A stretch of DNA of 52,822 nt from contig DJLT01000122.1 in the NCBI GenBank assembly GCA_002435145.1, forward strand, positions 34,829-87,650, given 5' to 3'. Positions within the stretch are counted from its first letter, which is position 1; every line of letters begins with the position of its first letter. Under the pieces are notes generated by a model that worked only from the letters and a program-made list of their open reading frames with translations, ran no database searches and was not told the DNA's origin. This stretch comes from Neptuniibacter sp. UBA6509 (GTDB lineage: Bacteria > Pseudomonadota > Gammaproteobacteria > Pseudomonadales > Balneatricaceae). Of this stretch, positions 7,993 to 14,877 are shown piece after piece. The position numbers and the translations under genes are program-made.

Positions 7993-9000
7993 TTATTCGG
8001 TGATTTTAACATTTTTTCCCGCTTGCCTGAGTCTATCCGCTCGTTCATTGATATAGCGCTGAAACTCGGGTAATCGTTGATAAATTTTATCGCTGACATA
8101 TTCAAGTGATGCGTGAAAATGGAAACGTTGAACATAGCCGTCGATTCTAAACCTCTCTTTGAGGTTTTCGTCATATAGAATCACACTAGGAAAATACGTT
8201 AAACCAAGTTTGTCTGCCCACTGCTGCGCGGTTAATTGAGTATCATTATCTACAGTTATTAGATGTTCACTGGAAAGATCAGCCCTCAGGGTTTGATACG
8301 CTGAAAGTAATTGATGTGTATCCTTACGTGACAGAACCTGTTTATGTAACTGTTCGCAGTCTAAGCATCCAGGGTATTCAAATAATACAGCTACAGGCTT
8401 TTGCTGATCATCACTGGCTAAAATATCTATCTGCTTAAAATCGTTAGACGGATAAAGTTTATCTTTGGCGCTATTATTTATGAGAGACTGTGCTAGCGAA
8501 TGTTTCTGAGAGCCTGTGATTACATAATCGAAGATCTTTGCTAAATCCTCTTTACTGCGATATCCATTAATGCGCAGTGGCTTTTCATCTCCACTTCTAT
8601 AAAAAAATAGCGTCGGCGTAAACTGAACATTCCATTGTATAGCTAACTGCTTCTCCGAGATTAGTTCACCGTTTAGCAGAGTAACTTCTCTATCACCCCA
8701 TAAATTGAGTGCCACTACATCAAAGTGCTTTTGTATAAATTCACTGAATTGAGGATCAAGAAAACTTTGCTGTACGAGATTATAACAGTAGGGACAGCCC
8801 GCTTGATGGAAATAGATTAAGAGGTGTTTGCCCTCCTCTTTTGCTTCATTGATATCTTCAGCAATATCCAGAAAGCGATCTTTGAACCAATAAGGTTCTT
8901 CTATAGTGGCTCCTGAATACTCAATCAGTTGAGTACTATTATTATCTGCATAGATAGAGGCTGAGATAGCAATTAATAAAAAAAACAGAACCTGCTTCAT
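7993..9000 (-). CDS. exported protein with two thioredoxin-like domains
   Basis: 335 residues when started at ATG 9000, which has AGGAG 9 bp upstream; the longer start at 9021 does not. A signal peptide (LFFLLIAISASIYA) is followed by two thioredoxin-fold domains. The first has the redox motif CPYC in YFHQAGCPYC (SoxW/DUF255-like) and the cis-proline in VQFTPTLFFY. The second has a CLDC motif (FEYPGCLDCEQL) and LTYFPSVILY. A periplasmic disulfide reductase or isomerase is likely. Two active domains in tandem are less common than one. Partner and substrate are unknown. Confidence 0.8.
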   Translation of the reverse strand: MKQVLFFLLIAISASIYADNNSTQLIEYSGATIEEPYWFKDRFLDIAEDINEAKEEGKHLLIYFHQAGCPYCYNLVQQSFLDPQFSEFIQKHFDVVALNLWGDREVTLLNGELISEKQLAIQWNVQFTPTLFFYRSGDEKPLRINGYRSKEDLAKIFDYVITGSQKHSLAQSLINNSAKDKLYPSNDFKQIDILASDDQQKPVAVLFEYPGCLDCEQLHKQVLSRKDTHQLLSAYQTLRADLSSEHLITVDNDTQLTAQQWADKLGLTYFPSVILYDENLKERFRIDGYVQRFHFHASLEYVSDKIYQRLPEFQRYINERADRLRQAGKNVKITE

Positions 9001-9111
9001 ACATATATCTCCTTTATGCATCTATTTTAGATGATAAAACCCAACTAATTTTGAAAGCTATAACTTTAGCTAACGACTCAACAAAATAAGCATTAGTGAA
9101 TCATTGAGTCA

Positions 9112-9858
9112 TCAAAGGGTTTCTGAGGGGTAGAGCCCATGCCAGCCAAATTCTTGGAATAACTTTTCCGTATAAGGGTCTACAGGTGCAGTGATATCCA
9201 TCTTCTCCTGGGTCATTGGATGTTCGAACTGGATATTAGTTGCCATTAGCATAAGCCGCTCAAGCTCAAAATTCTGTCTGAATGATTTGTTATGCTTGTT
9301 ATCGCCATGGTTCGTATCTCCAACAATTGGATGGAAAATATGTTTCATATGGCGCCGTATCTGATGCTTTCTACCGGTTTTAGGCTTAACTTCAACCAGT
9401 GAATATCGAGACTTTTCATATCTGCCGACGGGGATATCAAGCTCTACAGTTCCAAGTCGACGATAGCTAGAAACCGCTTCTTGAGGCTCTTTGTCTTTGC
9501 TCGCATGCTTGTCTGCAATTTTATCTAACTCCTCCTTCAGAGCATAATCAATCACATCCGCTTCAGGCGTGTAACCTCTAACCAAGCATTGGTAGGTCTT
9601 CTCTACCTGGCGCTCTGCAAAAATAAGATTCATCTTTTGCGCCACTTCTTTATTTTTACCAAATAAGATAACGCCGGATGTTGGACGATCCAAACGATGA
9701 ATCGTATATGGGCTACCGCCATTAAAGTACTCTTTAAGCATAGAGGCTAGATTTGGAGTGCCTCGCGGAGCAATCCAACTAGGATGAACAAGAATCCCAG
9801 ATGGCTTATTAAGCGCAATAATGTCGTCATCTTCAAAAAGTATATTTAAGTCACACAT
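9112..9858 (-). CDS. truC: tRNA pseudouridine(65) synthase
   Basis: RluA-family pseudouridine synthase that modifies U65 in certain tRNAs. The 248-residue protein has the catalytic motif HRLDRPTSGV near residue 54 (Asp nucleophile), the TruC-type block EELDKIADKHA, and EVKPKTGRKHQIRRHMKHI with IVGDTNHGD. These align by eye with E. coli TruC almost without gaps, so TruC is preferred over RluC, RluA or RluD. There is no S4 domain, which also fits. Divergent from yccA. Confidence 0.92.
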   Translation of the reverse strand: MCDLNILFEDDDIIALNKPSGILVHPSWIAPRGTPNLASMLKEYFNGGSPYTIHRLDRPTSGVILFGKNKEVAQKMNLIFAERQVEKTYQCLVRGYTPEADVIDYALKEELDKIADKHASKDKEPQEAVSSYRRLGTVELDIPVGRYEKSRYSLVEVKPKTGRKHQIRRHMKHIFHPIVGDTNHGDNKHNKSFRQNFELERLMLMATNIQFEHPMTQEKMDITAPVDPYTEKLFQEFGWHGLYPSETL

Positions 9859-9987
9859 GATATTTTCATCTATTTAAGAGGGCGCAGATTCTACTTGAGA
9901 GTAAAACTATGTAAAGATACCTTGAAAAACCAACTAAAATGCTTATATATAGAGATATATAAAACAGGGAATCTCCTCGAGGATAAC

Positions 9988-10668
9988 ATGCGTAACGTAA
10001 ATACTTATGATGTTCGTTCGGAACAATCAGTATTAGAAACGAACAAAGTGATTCGAAACACTTATATGCTGTTAGCAATGACAATGGTGGTTAGTGCTAT
10101 CACTGCTGGTATTTCAGTCATGCTAAACCTACCAATGATTGTCGCTTTCGGCAGTATGATTGTTGGTTTTATAATGATCTTCATTCTTAACAAGAAGCAA
10201 AACAGTGCTGCTGCCCTGCCCTTAGTATTTTTGTTTACGGGCCTTATGGGGCTTGGATTAGGTCCTATTATTAATCAGTACCTAGGCATGACGAATGGCG
10301 GTGAAATTGTCATGACCGCGCTTGGCATGACTGCTTTCACTTTCTTCGGTCTATCTGCTTATGTATTAACAAGTAAGAAAGACTTTAGCTTTATGGGCGG
10401 TTTTCTAGCAGCTGGCATGATCGTAGGCCTTATCGCTATGGTTGCTCTGTTAGTTTTGCCTATGTTCGGCATTCAGCTTGGCGCCCTTCATTTGGCCTTC
10501 TCTGCATTTATTGTTTTACTTATGTGTGGTTTTATTCTTTACGATACAAGCAATATCGTAAACGGCACATACACAAACTACATCATGGCGACTGTTAGTT
10601 TGTACTTGAATATCTACAACCTATTTATTCATCTATTGAGCCTTGTTGGCTTCTTAAACGATGACTAA
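9988..10668 (+). CDS. yccA: Bax inhibitor-1 / YccA family membrane protein
   Basis: 226-residue inner-membrane protein with seven hydrophobic segments, beginning RNTYMLLAMTMVVSAITAG and ending NIYNLFIHLLSLVGFLNDD, the acidic C-terminus typical of the family. E. coli YccA is a substrate and modulator of the FtsH protease. The ATG at 9988 has GAGG 6 bp upstream; longer reading-frame extensions lack a ribosome site. It precedes the tus genes, as yccA neighbours tusE in enterobacteria and pseudomonads, but a strong terminator separates them. Confidence 0.92.
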   Translation: MRNVNTYDVRSEQSVLETNKVIRNTYMLLAMTMVVSAITAGISVMLNLPMIVAFGSMIVGFIMIFILNKKQNSAAALPLVFLFTGLMGLGLGPIINQYLGMTNGGEIVMTALGMTAFTFFGLSAYVLTSKKDFSFMGGFLAAGMIVGLIAMVALLVLPMFGIQLGALHLAFSAFIVLLMCGFILYDTSNIVNGTYTNYIMATVSLYLNIYNLFIHLLSLVGFLNDD

Positions 10669-10684
10669 ATAGTTTTGCTTCTAA

Positions 10685-10723
10685 AAAAGCCCCGCTATCT
10701 TTGCTAAGATAGCGGGGCTTTTT
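10685..10723 (+). terminator. intrinsic terminator after yccA
   Basis: Long stem AAGCCCCGCTATCTT / AAGATAGCGGGGCTT with a 4-nt loop followed by a T-run. The A-run on the other side makes it usable in both directions, but the plus-strand yccA transcript ends here. Confidence 0.93.
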
Positions 10724-10790
10724 AGCTTATAGTGCTTTATTGTTATCAATCTGCCCTCTTAATCTGCAGGGCCTGCATTAGATTATTACT

Positions 10791-11183
10791 ATGAAATTTT
10801 CTTTGGTTGTACATGCCTCCCCTTTTAGTGAGCAAGCATCCTCCACCGCATACCGATACGCTAAATGTCTTTTAAGCCAAGGACATGAGATCTACCGTGT
10901 TTTTTATTATGGTGATGGAGTTATGGTTGCAAATAGCCAAATCGCACCACCACAAGATGAGGCTAATCTTCCCAAGCTCTGGACTGAACTCGCCAATGAG
11001 CATTCCCTTGATTTGGTCGTGTGCATCGCTGCCGCTGTTAAGCGGGGCGTACTAGATCAAAACGAAGCTAAACGTTATGAAAAAGATGCTGCCAATCTAG
11101 CGGATGGTTTTGAACTGTCAGGGCTGGGTCAATTAGCTGAAGCGATAGCGATCTCTGATCGCGTTGTTACTTTTGGAGGCTGA
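10791..11183 (+). CDS. tusD: sulfurtransferase complex subunit TusD
   Basis: DsrE-family subunit of the TusBCD hexamer, which carries persulfide sulfur from TusA to TusE for 2-thiolation of tRNA wobble uridine. The 130 residues match the TusD pattern: SLVVHASPFSEQ at the N-terminus, a YGDGV loop, and the conserved catalytic cysteine in LVVCIAAAVKRGVLD near residue 78. First gene of a tight tusDCBE cluster; its 3' end lies just before the TusC start. Confidence 0.95.
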   Translation: MKFSLVVHASPFSEQASSTAYRYAKCLLSQGHEIYRVFYYGDGVMVANSQIAPPQDEANLPKLWTELANEHSLDLVVCIAAAVKRGVLDQNEAKRYEKDAANLADGFELSGLGQLAEAIAISDRVVTFGG

Positions 11184-11199
11184 AGTATCAGCATTAAAG

Positions 11200-11565
11200 A
11201 TGAGCGATAAAAAAAGCATACTAATTATCAATCAATCAGCACCTTACGGAAGCAGTAAAGCGCGTGAGTCACTCGATGTTGCGCTTACCTGCTCAATCTT
11301 TGATATGCCCGTATCACTGCTTTTTATCGGTGATGGTCTCTTTCAATTGATTAAGGGACAATCTCCAGAGCTACTGGATATGAAAAAGCATGAGGCTATG
11401 CTAACCGCACTGCCCATGTACGATATTGAGCAGATTTTTGTAACCGAAGATGATCTAAAAACAAACGGCCTGACTGAACAAGATCTAGCACTTTCAGTTA
11501 ATGTCGTTTCCCGAGACATGATCTCTTCACTTATTCAAAACCACGACTCTGTTATGACGTTCTAA
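11200..11565 (+). CDS. tusC: sulfurtransferase complex subunit TusC
   Basis: 121-residue DsrF-like subunit of TusBCD. The sequence after ATG 11200 (KSILIINQSAPYGSSKARESLDVAL) aligns with E. coli TusC to the end (VMTF versus VILRF), including LFIGDGLFQL and MYDIEQIFV. The upstream extension to TTG 11164 overlaps tusD and does not resemble the family. GGAGG stands 25 nt before the ATG, too far to act directly, so translation is probably coupled to tusD. Confidence 0.93.
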   Translation: MSDKKSILIINQSAPYGSSKARESLDVALTCSIFDMPVSLLFIGDGLFQLIKGQSPELLDMKKHEAMLTALPMYDIEQIFVTEDDLKTNGLTEQDLALSVNVVSRDMISSLIQNHDSVMTF

Positions 11566-11567
11566 TT

Positions 11568-11864
11568 ATGAATTTACACACGATCAACAAAACTTCACAA
11601 CATACTGCACTTTACGAGAATATGTTAAGCGCTGTTTCGGGCAAGGATACGATCTTACTCATTGAAGATGGCGTGTATAGTGCTCTAGAAGCTCATTCAG
11701 GGCTTTTTCAGCACCTTTCGAGTGATATTGAAATCTTAGCACTCGAAGCCGATGTAAGTGCTCGTGGCCTTACAGGTAAGCTTGCTAGCTATGCACAAGT
11801 CATTAATGACAATGCGTTTGTACAACGTAGCTGTGAAAATGACAAAGTTATTAGTTGGTACTAA
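11568..11864 (+). CDS. tusB: sulfurtransferase complex subunit TusB
   Basis: 98-residue DsrH-like subunit. LHTINKTSQHTALYENMLSA and DTILLIEDGVYSAL are typical of TusB, as are the LEADVSARGL block and the final WY. It starts 2 bp after the tusC stop, in the order D-C-B-E that places the whole sulfur relay in one transcript. Confidence 0.93.
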   Translation: MNLHTINKTSQHTALYENMLSAVSGKDTILLIEDGVYSALEAHSGLFQHLSSDIEILALEADVSARGLTGKLASYAQVINDNAFVQRSCENDKVISWY

Positions 11865-11867
11865 ATC

Positions 11868-12179
11868 ATGTCGATAGAGTTTGATGAAGAAGGGTTCTTA
11901 CGAAACCTGTCTGATTGGTCTGAAACTGTAGCAGAGGAAATAGCACAATCAGAAGGCATCTGCCTAAATGACTCTCACTGGGAAGTGATCATGGTGATTC
12001 GCGAGTTTTATCAAACCTTTCAACTATCTCCTGCGATGAGGCCTTTAGTTAAGGCTGTAGCAAATAAGCTAGGAAAAGATAAAGGAAAGAGTATTTATCT
12101 CTTAAAGCTGTTCCCTGGCAGCCCAGCCAAGTTAGTTGCAAAGATTGCTGGTCTACCTAAACCAGACAATTGCCTTTGA
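11868..12179 (+). CDS. tusE: TusE/DsrC sulfur carrier protein
   Basis: 103-residue DsrC-family carrier that takes sulfur from TusBCD and hands it to MnmA. The conserved features are the N-terminal FDEEGFLRNLSDW, the HWEVIMVIREFYQTF helix and the C-terminal AGLPKPDNCL, with the functional cysteine one residue from the end. It starts 3 bp after tusB. Nothing like a dissimilatory sulfite reductase is near, so the tRNA-thiolation role fits better than a DsrAB partner role. Confidence 0.95.
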   Translation: MSIEFDEEGFLRNLSDWSETVAEEIAQSEGICLNDSHWEVIMVIREFYQTFQLSPAMRPLVKAVANKLGKDKGKSIYLLKLFPGSPAKLVAKIAGLPKPDNCL

Positions 12180-12397
12180 TAAATAGAGAAAAGCTAACTC
12201 ATACAGCTGAATTTATTACTCTTTTTTAAATAATTCTGTTTCAACCGCTCCTTTGCTGGTCTATGCTTTAACAAAATGTATTTCGAAGCTTTTCAATAGC
12301 CTCTAAGCTATGGGATACTCGAATTAAACAGAAAGTGGTTTTTTAAGGTTTCAAAAATCCGCTTTAGTCAGTAGTAATTTCGGATGGGTAGAACACC

Positions 12398-12961
12398 ATG
12401 GGTCTAGAAGCAGCAGCGGAACACCTCAAAAGCTTACAAGCTGAACAAGCCTTACATCAGCAAGATTCTTCTGAAGGCAGAAGAAGCAACCAGGAAGAAG
12501 AGGTTTATCATCAATGGGCTACATTCAAAGTTGATAATGAACTTTATGGCGTTGATGTAGTTCAAGTAAAAGAAGTTCTTCGTTACAGTGCTATTACACC
12601 TGTCCCGGGCTCTGATCACTTTATCCTTGGTATTATCAATCTCCGAGGCAATGTAGTTACGGTTATCGATACCCGTCAGATGTTTGGGCTTACTCCTCAT
12701 GCACCTGACGACGATACGCGTATTATTGTTGTTGAGTACAATGAGCAAGAGGTTGTAGGTCTAGTTGTTGATAGCGTTGATGAAGTAATTAACTTACCTC
12801 AAAATGATATTGATCGCGCACCTAATGCCACAGGCGAAGAAACAACTAAGCGTTTTGTAATGGGTGTTTCTTACTACAATACAATTCTGATTATTCTACT
12901 AGATCTGTTGAAAATGTTACAAAGTATTACGCCAATCGACACTGGCGATGATGCATTTTAG
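12398..12961 (+). CDS. CheW-domain chemotaxis coupling protein
   Basis: 187 residues: a polar, charged N-terminal tail of about 35 residues, then a complete CheW domain (WATFKVDNELYGVDVVQVKEVL, ITPVPGSDHFILGIINLRGNVVTVIDTR, GLVVDSVDEVINL). CheW couples chemoreceptors to CheA. No other chemotaxis genes adjoin it, so it is an orphan cheW, as often seen in marine gammaproteobacteria. The 218 bp before it hold no gene; I see no clear flagellar-type promoter. A hairpin terminator follows. Confidence 0.9.
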   Translation: MGLEAAAEHLKSLQAEQALHQQDSSEGRRSNQEEEVYHQWATFKVDNELYGVDVVQVKEVLRYSAITPVPGSDHFILGIINLRGNVVTVIDTRQMFGLTPHAPDDDTRIIVVEYNEQEVVGLVVDSVDEVINLPQNDIDRAPNATGEETTKRFVMGVSYYNTILIILLDLLKMLQSITPIDTGDDAF

Positions 12962-12993
12962 TTATTGCATTCAATAGGTTAGATTCACAATTT

Positions 12994-13019
12994 AAGGCTG
13001 CATTTGCAGCCTTTTTTTT
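12994..13019 (+). terminator. intrinsic terminator after cheW
   Basis: AAGGCTGCA and TGCAGCCTT form a short-looped hairpin followed by a run of T, 35 bp after the cheW stop. Confidence 0.9.
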
Positions 13020-13034
13020 ATTTTCGCTTTCAAC

Positions 13035-13192
13035 TTACCGCCCTATATGTACCGCTATTTTCTCTTACCGCCTGAGTGTCTATGCTCCCAACAAAACACG
13101 CCTTGCCAAGTTCCTAGACAAAGACGTCCCTGAAAAATTGGGATTGAAAGTGACGTCGCCGTTAATGCTGATTTAATATGTGCTGGCATATC
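13035..13192 (-). pseudogene. 3' half of a disrupted yjbQ-family gene
   Basis: On the minus strand, from GATATGCC at 13192 downward, the frame reads [20 protein letters not shown] and on through [24 protein letters not shown], the C-terminal half of the YjbQ (UPF0047) family. The expected last residues are lost to a TAG at 13055. Adding one base in the A4 run (13058-13061) restores KIAVHIGR followed by TAA at 13035, which matches the length and pattern of family C-termini. The matching N-terminal half lies 6.75 kb away at 19946-20194. I read this as the distal part of one gene split by an insertion and then decayed. Confidence 0.75.
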
Positions 13193-13273
13193 CGTTATAC
13201 GGATGAGTTGTTCTTCATGTGGACGCCTGAAAACCTTACCAATTAAGCTTTTTACTTTTTTACGTATGTCCAT
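13055..13273 (-). CDS. chimeric open frame: truncated small gene fused to a yjbQ remnant
   Basis: A 72-codon frame with a strong ribosome site (AAAGGAGAGGG, 2-3 bp before ATG). The first 27 residues ([14 protein letters not shown], then a basic segment ending LIRIT) have no relation to YjbQ. From residue 28 the frame runs straight into the YjbQ C-terminal half. The best reading is a gene that began 45 bp downstream of the intact yjbQ copy and was cut when the block joined the older yjbQ gene. The protein may be made but is unlikely to work as YjbQ, since it lacks the N-terminal half with the conserved histidine. Confidence 0.5.
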   Translation of the reverse strand: MDIRKKVKSLIGKVFRRPHEEQLIRITDMPAHIKSALTATSLSIPIFQGRLCLGTWQGVFCWEHRHSGGKRK

Positions 13274-13318
13274 AACCCTCTCCTTTTTGTGGACCTTTAA
13301 CCTTGTAAAGTGTCCATA

Positions 13319-13738
13319 TCATTCTCCGTTAATCGTAACTACTAGAGTCCTCTTTCCTCCGTGGTTTCTATGTTCGCAAAGGTAAACCCCCTGCCATGTT
13401 CCGAGATTCAATCTTCCGTCGGTGATTGGAATACTTAAGCTGTTTCCAAGCAAACTAGACTTGATGTGGGCGGGTAAATCGTCGCTACCTTCATAAATAT
13501 GCGTGTAGTAAGGCTGATTTTCTGGAACAAGCCTATTAAAAAAGCTATCAAAGTCGTCCCGTACTGATGGGTCCGCATTCTCATTAAGAGTGATAGATGC
13601 AGATGTATGCTTCAGTAAAATATTCAGAATGCCAATTTTGACGGACGATATTTCAGGGACAAGAGATACTAGTTCCTCAGTAACTAAATGAAAGCCCCTC
13701 TCGCGTGCACGCAGACTAACCTCATTTTGCAACCACAT
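13319..13738 (-). CDS. yjbQ: YjbQ (UPF0047) family protein, intact copy
   Basis: A 139-residue complete member of the YjbQ family and the right length. It follows E. coli YjbQ closely by eye: ARERGFHLVTEELV, LLKHTSASITLNENADPSVR with the conserved histidine and serines, YEGSDDLPAHIKSSLLGNSL, and GTWQGVYLCEHRNHGGKR. E. coli YjbQ shows weak thiamine-phosphate synthase activity; the real role is unsettled. It starts 7 bp after the preceding small gene. It resembles E. coli YjbQ more than the disrupted copy flanking this block does, so it may have replaced that copy functionally. Confidence 0.9.
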   Translation of the reverse strand: MWLQNEVSLRARERGFHLVTEELVSLVPEISSVKIGILNILLKHTSASITLNENADPSVRDDFDSFFNRLVPENQPYYTHIYEGSDDLPAHIKSSLLGNSLSIPITDGRLNLGTWQGVYLCEHRNHGGKRTLVVTINGE

Positions 13739-13745
13739 AAATATG

Positions 13746-14003
13746 CTACCTAGCTATCTGGATTACGTTATCAAATCGTCTCAACTCTTTCTCAAGTTGA
13801 GCAATTCGTTCAATCAACATAAGTTCACGATTGAGCGACTCATGGTACAGCTCTCGGTAATGAGCTGTTTTGCTTCTCTCTTTTTGTAACTGAGCAGTCT
13901 TAGATGGAGCTTTTTTACTCAATACCTCACTAACAGTGTCAATTGCCGTAATGAGTTCAGCAAAAGATGAGCGTGATCTCTTGATCGATTCACATACTAT
14001 CAA
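13746..14003 (-). CDS. hypothetical coiled-coil protein, start uncertain
   Basis: The open frame reaches back to a GTG at 14042, but that codon lies in the 3' arm of a strong terminator, so translation probably begins later. TTG at 14003 has AGAAGG about 5 bp upstream; no ATG is available. The product is then about 85 residues: a serine-rich helix, then a charged heptad-like helix (ERSKTAHYRELYHESLNREL, followed by an LIERIAQLEKEL segment). I recognise no family. It could be a remnant of a larger gene. It directly precedes yjbQ. Confidence 0.45.
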   Translation of the reverse strand: MIVCESIKRSRSSFAELITAIDTVSEVLSKKAPSKTAQLQKERSKTAHYRELYHESLNRELMLIERIAQLEKELRRFDNVIQIAR

Positions 14004-14027
14004 AAAGCCTTCTTTTGAAACTAGCTC

Positions 14028-14067
14028 AAAAAAAGGCTGCACCTAAAACAGTCAATTAGGTACAGCC
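14028..14067 (-). terminator. intrinsic terminator after the second maoP-like gene
   Basis: On the minus strand GGCTGTACCTAA pairs with TTAGGTGCAGCC around a short loop and is followed by seven T. It lies about 60 bp after the stop at 14129 and ends transcription before the coiled-coil gene and yjbQ, unless there is read-through. Confidence 0.88.
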
Positions 14068-14128
14068 AATATCAGAAAAACACTTGTTGGTTTCTCTGAT
14101 GAAGCACTTATTACTCCATGAACGAACT

Positions 14129-14476
14129 TTACATTTCCTCCTCCGACAAAACGGACTGACTAAGTCTCTTTTTGTTAAAGCTTACGGTATTAGATGCAGC
14201 TGTAACTTTGCTCTGATACCTCTGCCACAGACGTTCATGTACAGTCTCAGCTTGCTTCTTACCAGAACAAAAAGCGACAAACTCCCTTTCAGCCTCACCT
14301 CTTGGTTTTCTTAAACCAGTAGCAAGTTCTTGGTAAGCATTACCTTTCAAATCAAGCAAACCAGCCTGCTCAATCGTAAACTCTCCACTTTTTAAGAAAC
14401 CATATGGAAAGTGCACTTTGTCTTCAAAACGCTTATCTGTACGAAAGCAATCATGAAACTTAGTTTCGAGTTCCAT
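14129..14476 (-). CDS. MaoP-like DUF413 protein, second copy
   Basis: 115 residues from ATG 14476, which has AAGGGG 7 bp upstream; the upstream TTG has no such site. The core aligns by eye with E. coli MaoP (YifE, 112 residues): HFPYGFLKSGEFTIEQAGLL, then AYQELATGLRKPRGEAEREFVAFCSG and ERLWQRYQSK. MaoP with its site maoS organises the Ori macrodomain in E. coli. This copy is 3.6 kb from the hdfR-linked copy, on the same strand, and shares its 60-bp upstream element. The tail after residue 95 (SFNKKRLSQSVLSEEEM) is unlike the other copy. Confidence 0.85.
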   Translation of the reverse strand: MELETKFHDCFRTDKRFEDKVHFPYGFLKSGEFTIEQAGLLDLKGNAYQELATGLRKPRGEAEREFVAFCSGKKQAETVHERLWQRYQSKVTAASNTVSFNKKRLSQSVLSEEEM

Positions 14477-14505
14477 CACCAACCCCTTAACTATGTCTAT
14501 TTTCT

Positions 14506-14565
14506 GCAAGTATTAATGCAGAATCATTTAAGGTAAAACGATGTTTTTTTATCGTTGTTAATCGA
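14506..14565. repeat. upstream element shared by both maoP-like genes, copy 1
   Basis: A 60-bp stretch that matches 18390-18448 in the same orientation, starting GCAA.TATTAA.GCAG and ending AATCGA. The central 20 bp (14534-14553) are identical between copies. Within it AACGAT-N8-ATCGTT is a perfect dyad of the T-N11-A kind bound by LysR-type regulators. It begins 30 bp upstream of the maoP-like start at 14476, so it is a probable operator/promoter, with HdfR as the obvious candidate regulator; a maoS-like role is also possible. Confidence 0.75.
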
Positions 14566-14590
14566 AAATACTTATTGCTAAATCAACGCC

Positions 14591-14821
14591 TTAGAAGTCG
14601 TAGTTCCCATAACTCCAGTCACTATTTTCACGTAAACTTTTCTTAGCTAATCGCTCTTCGATATCTCTCCAACGAGTCTTCCTTTTATTACGCTTATTCT
14701 CTTCTTGGGCCTGATCCCAATCTTCATCATGCTTTCTATGCCTAAATGTTTTCCTGAATGGGGAGCCGCGTTCATCAGGTTCATAGTCATAATCTTCATC
14801 AAAAAAGTCTTTCTTATTCAT
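14591..14821 (-). CDS. small highly charged protein, perhaps PA3496-like
   Basis: 76 residues from ATG 14821 (an upstream GTG at 14848 is in frame but falls in a terminator arm). The N-terminus is acidic and aromatic (FFDEDYDYEPDER) and the C-terminal half is strongly basic and helical (NKRKTRWRDIEERLAKKSL). The basic-acidic layout with RDIEERL resembles small proteins annotated as the PA3496 family, but I hold that lightly. No signal peptide or membrane segment. It stands between the terminator of the amidohydrolase-QEGLA gene and the second maoP-like gene, so it needs its own promoter or read-through. Confidence 0.6.
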   Translation of the reverse strand: MNKKDFFDEDYDYEPDERGSPFRKTFRHRKHDEDWDQAQEENKRNKRKTRWRDIEERLAKKSLRENSDWSYGNYDF

Positions 14822-14834
14822 GTCATCTTTCTCG

Positions 14835-14869
14835 AAAAAGGGCAGCACCCCTTACCGAAAGGTGCTGCC
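14835..14869 (-). terminator. intrinsic terminator after the amidohydrolase-QEGLA gene
   Basis: A 9-bp perfect stem (GGCAGCACC / GGTGCTGCC) with an 11-nt loop and a CTTTTTC tail on the minus strand, starting 8 bp after the stop codon. Confidence 0.85.
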
Positions 14870-14877
14870 AAAGGATC

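Noticed and set aside
7950-8174. 74-codon minus-strand frame overlapping the two-domain thioredoxin gene
   Set aside because: Overlaps the end of the real gene in another frame and lacks start signals.
9075-9110. Inverted repeat GACTCAA...TTGAGTC after truC
   Set aside because: Only 7 bp with a 22-nt spacer and no T-run; not enough for a terminator or operator call.
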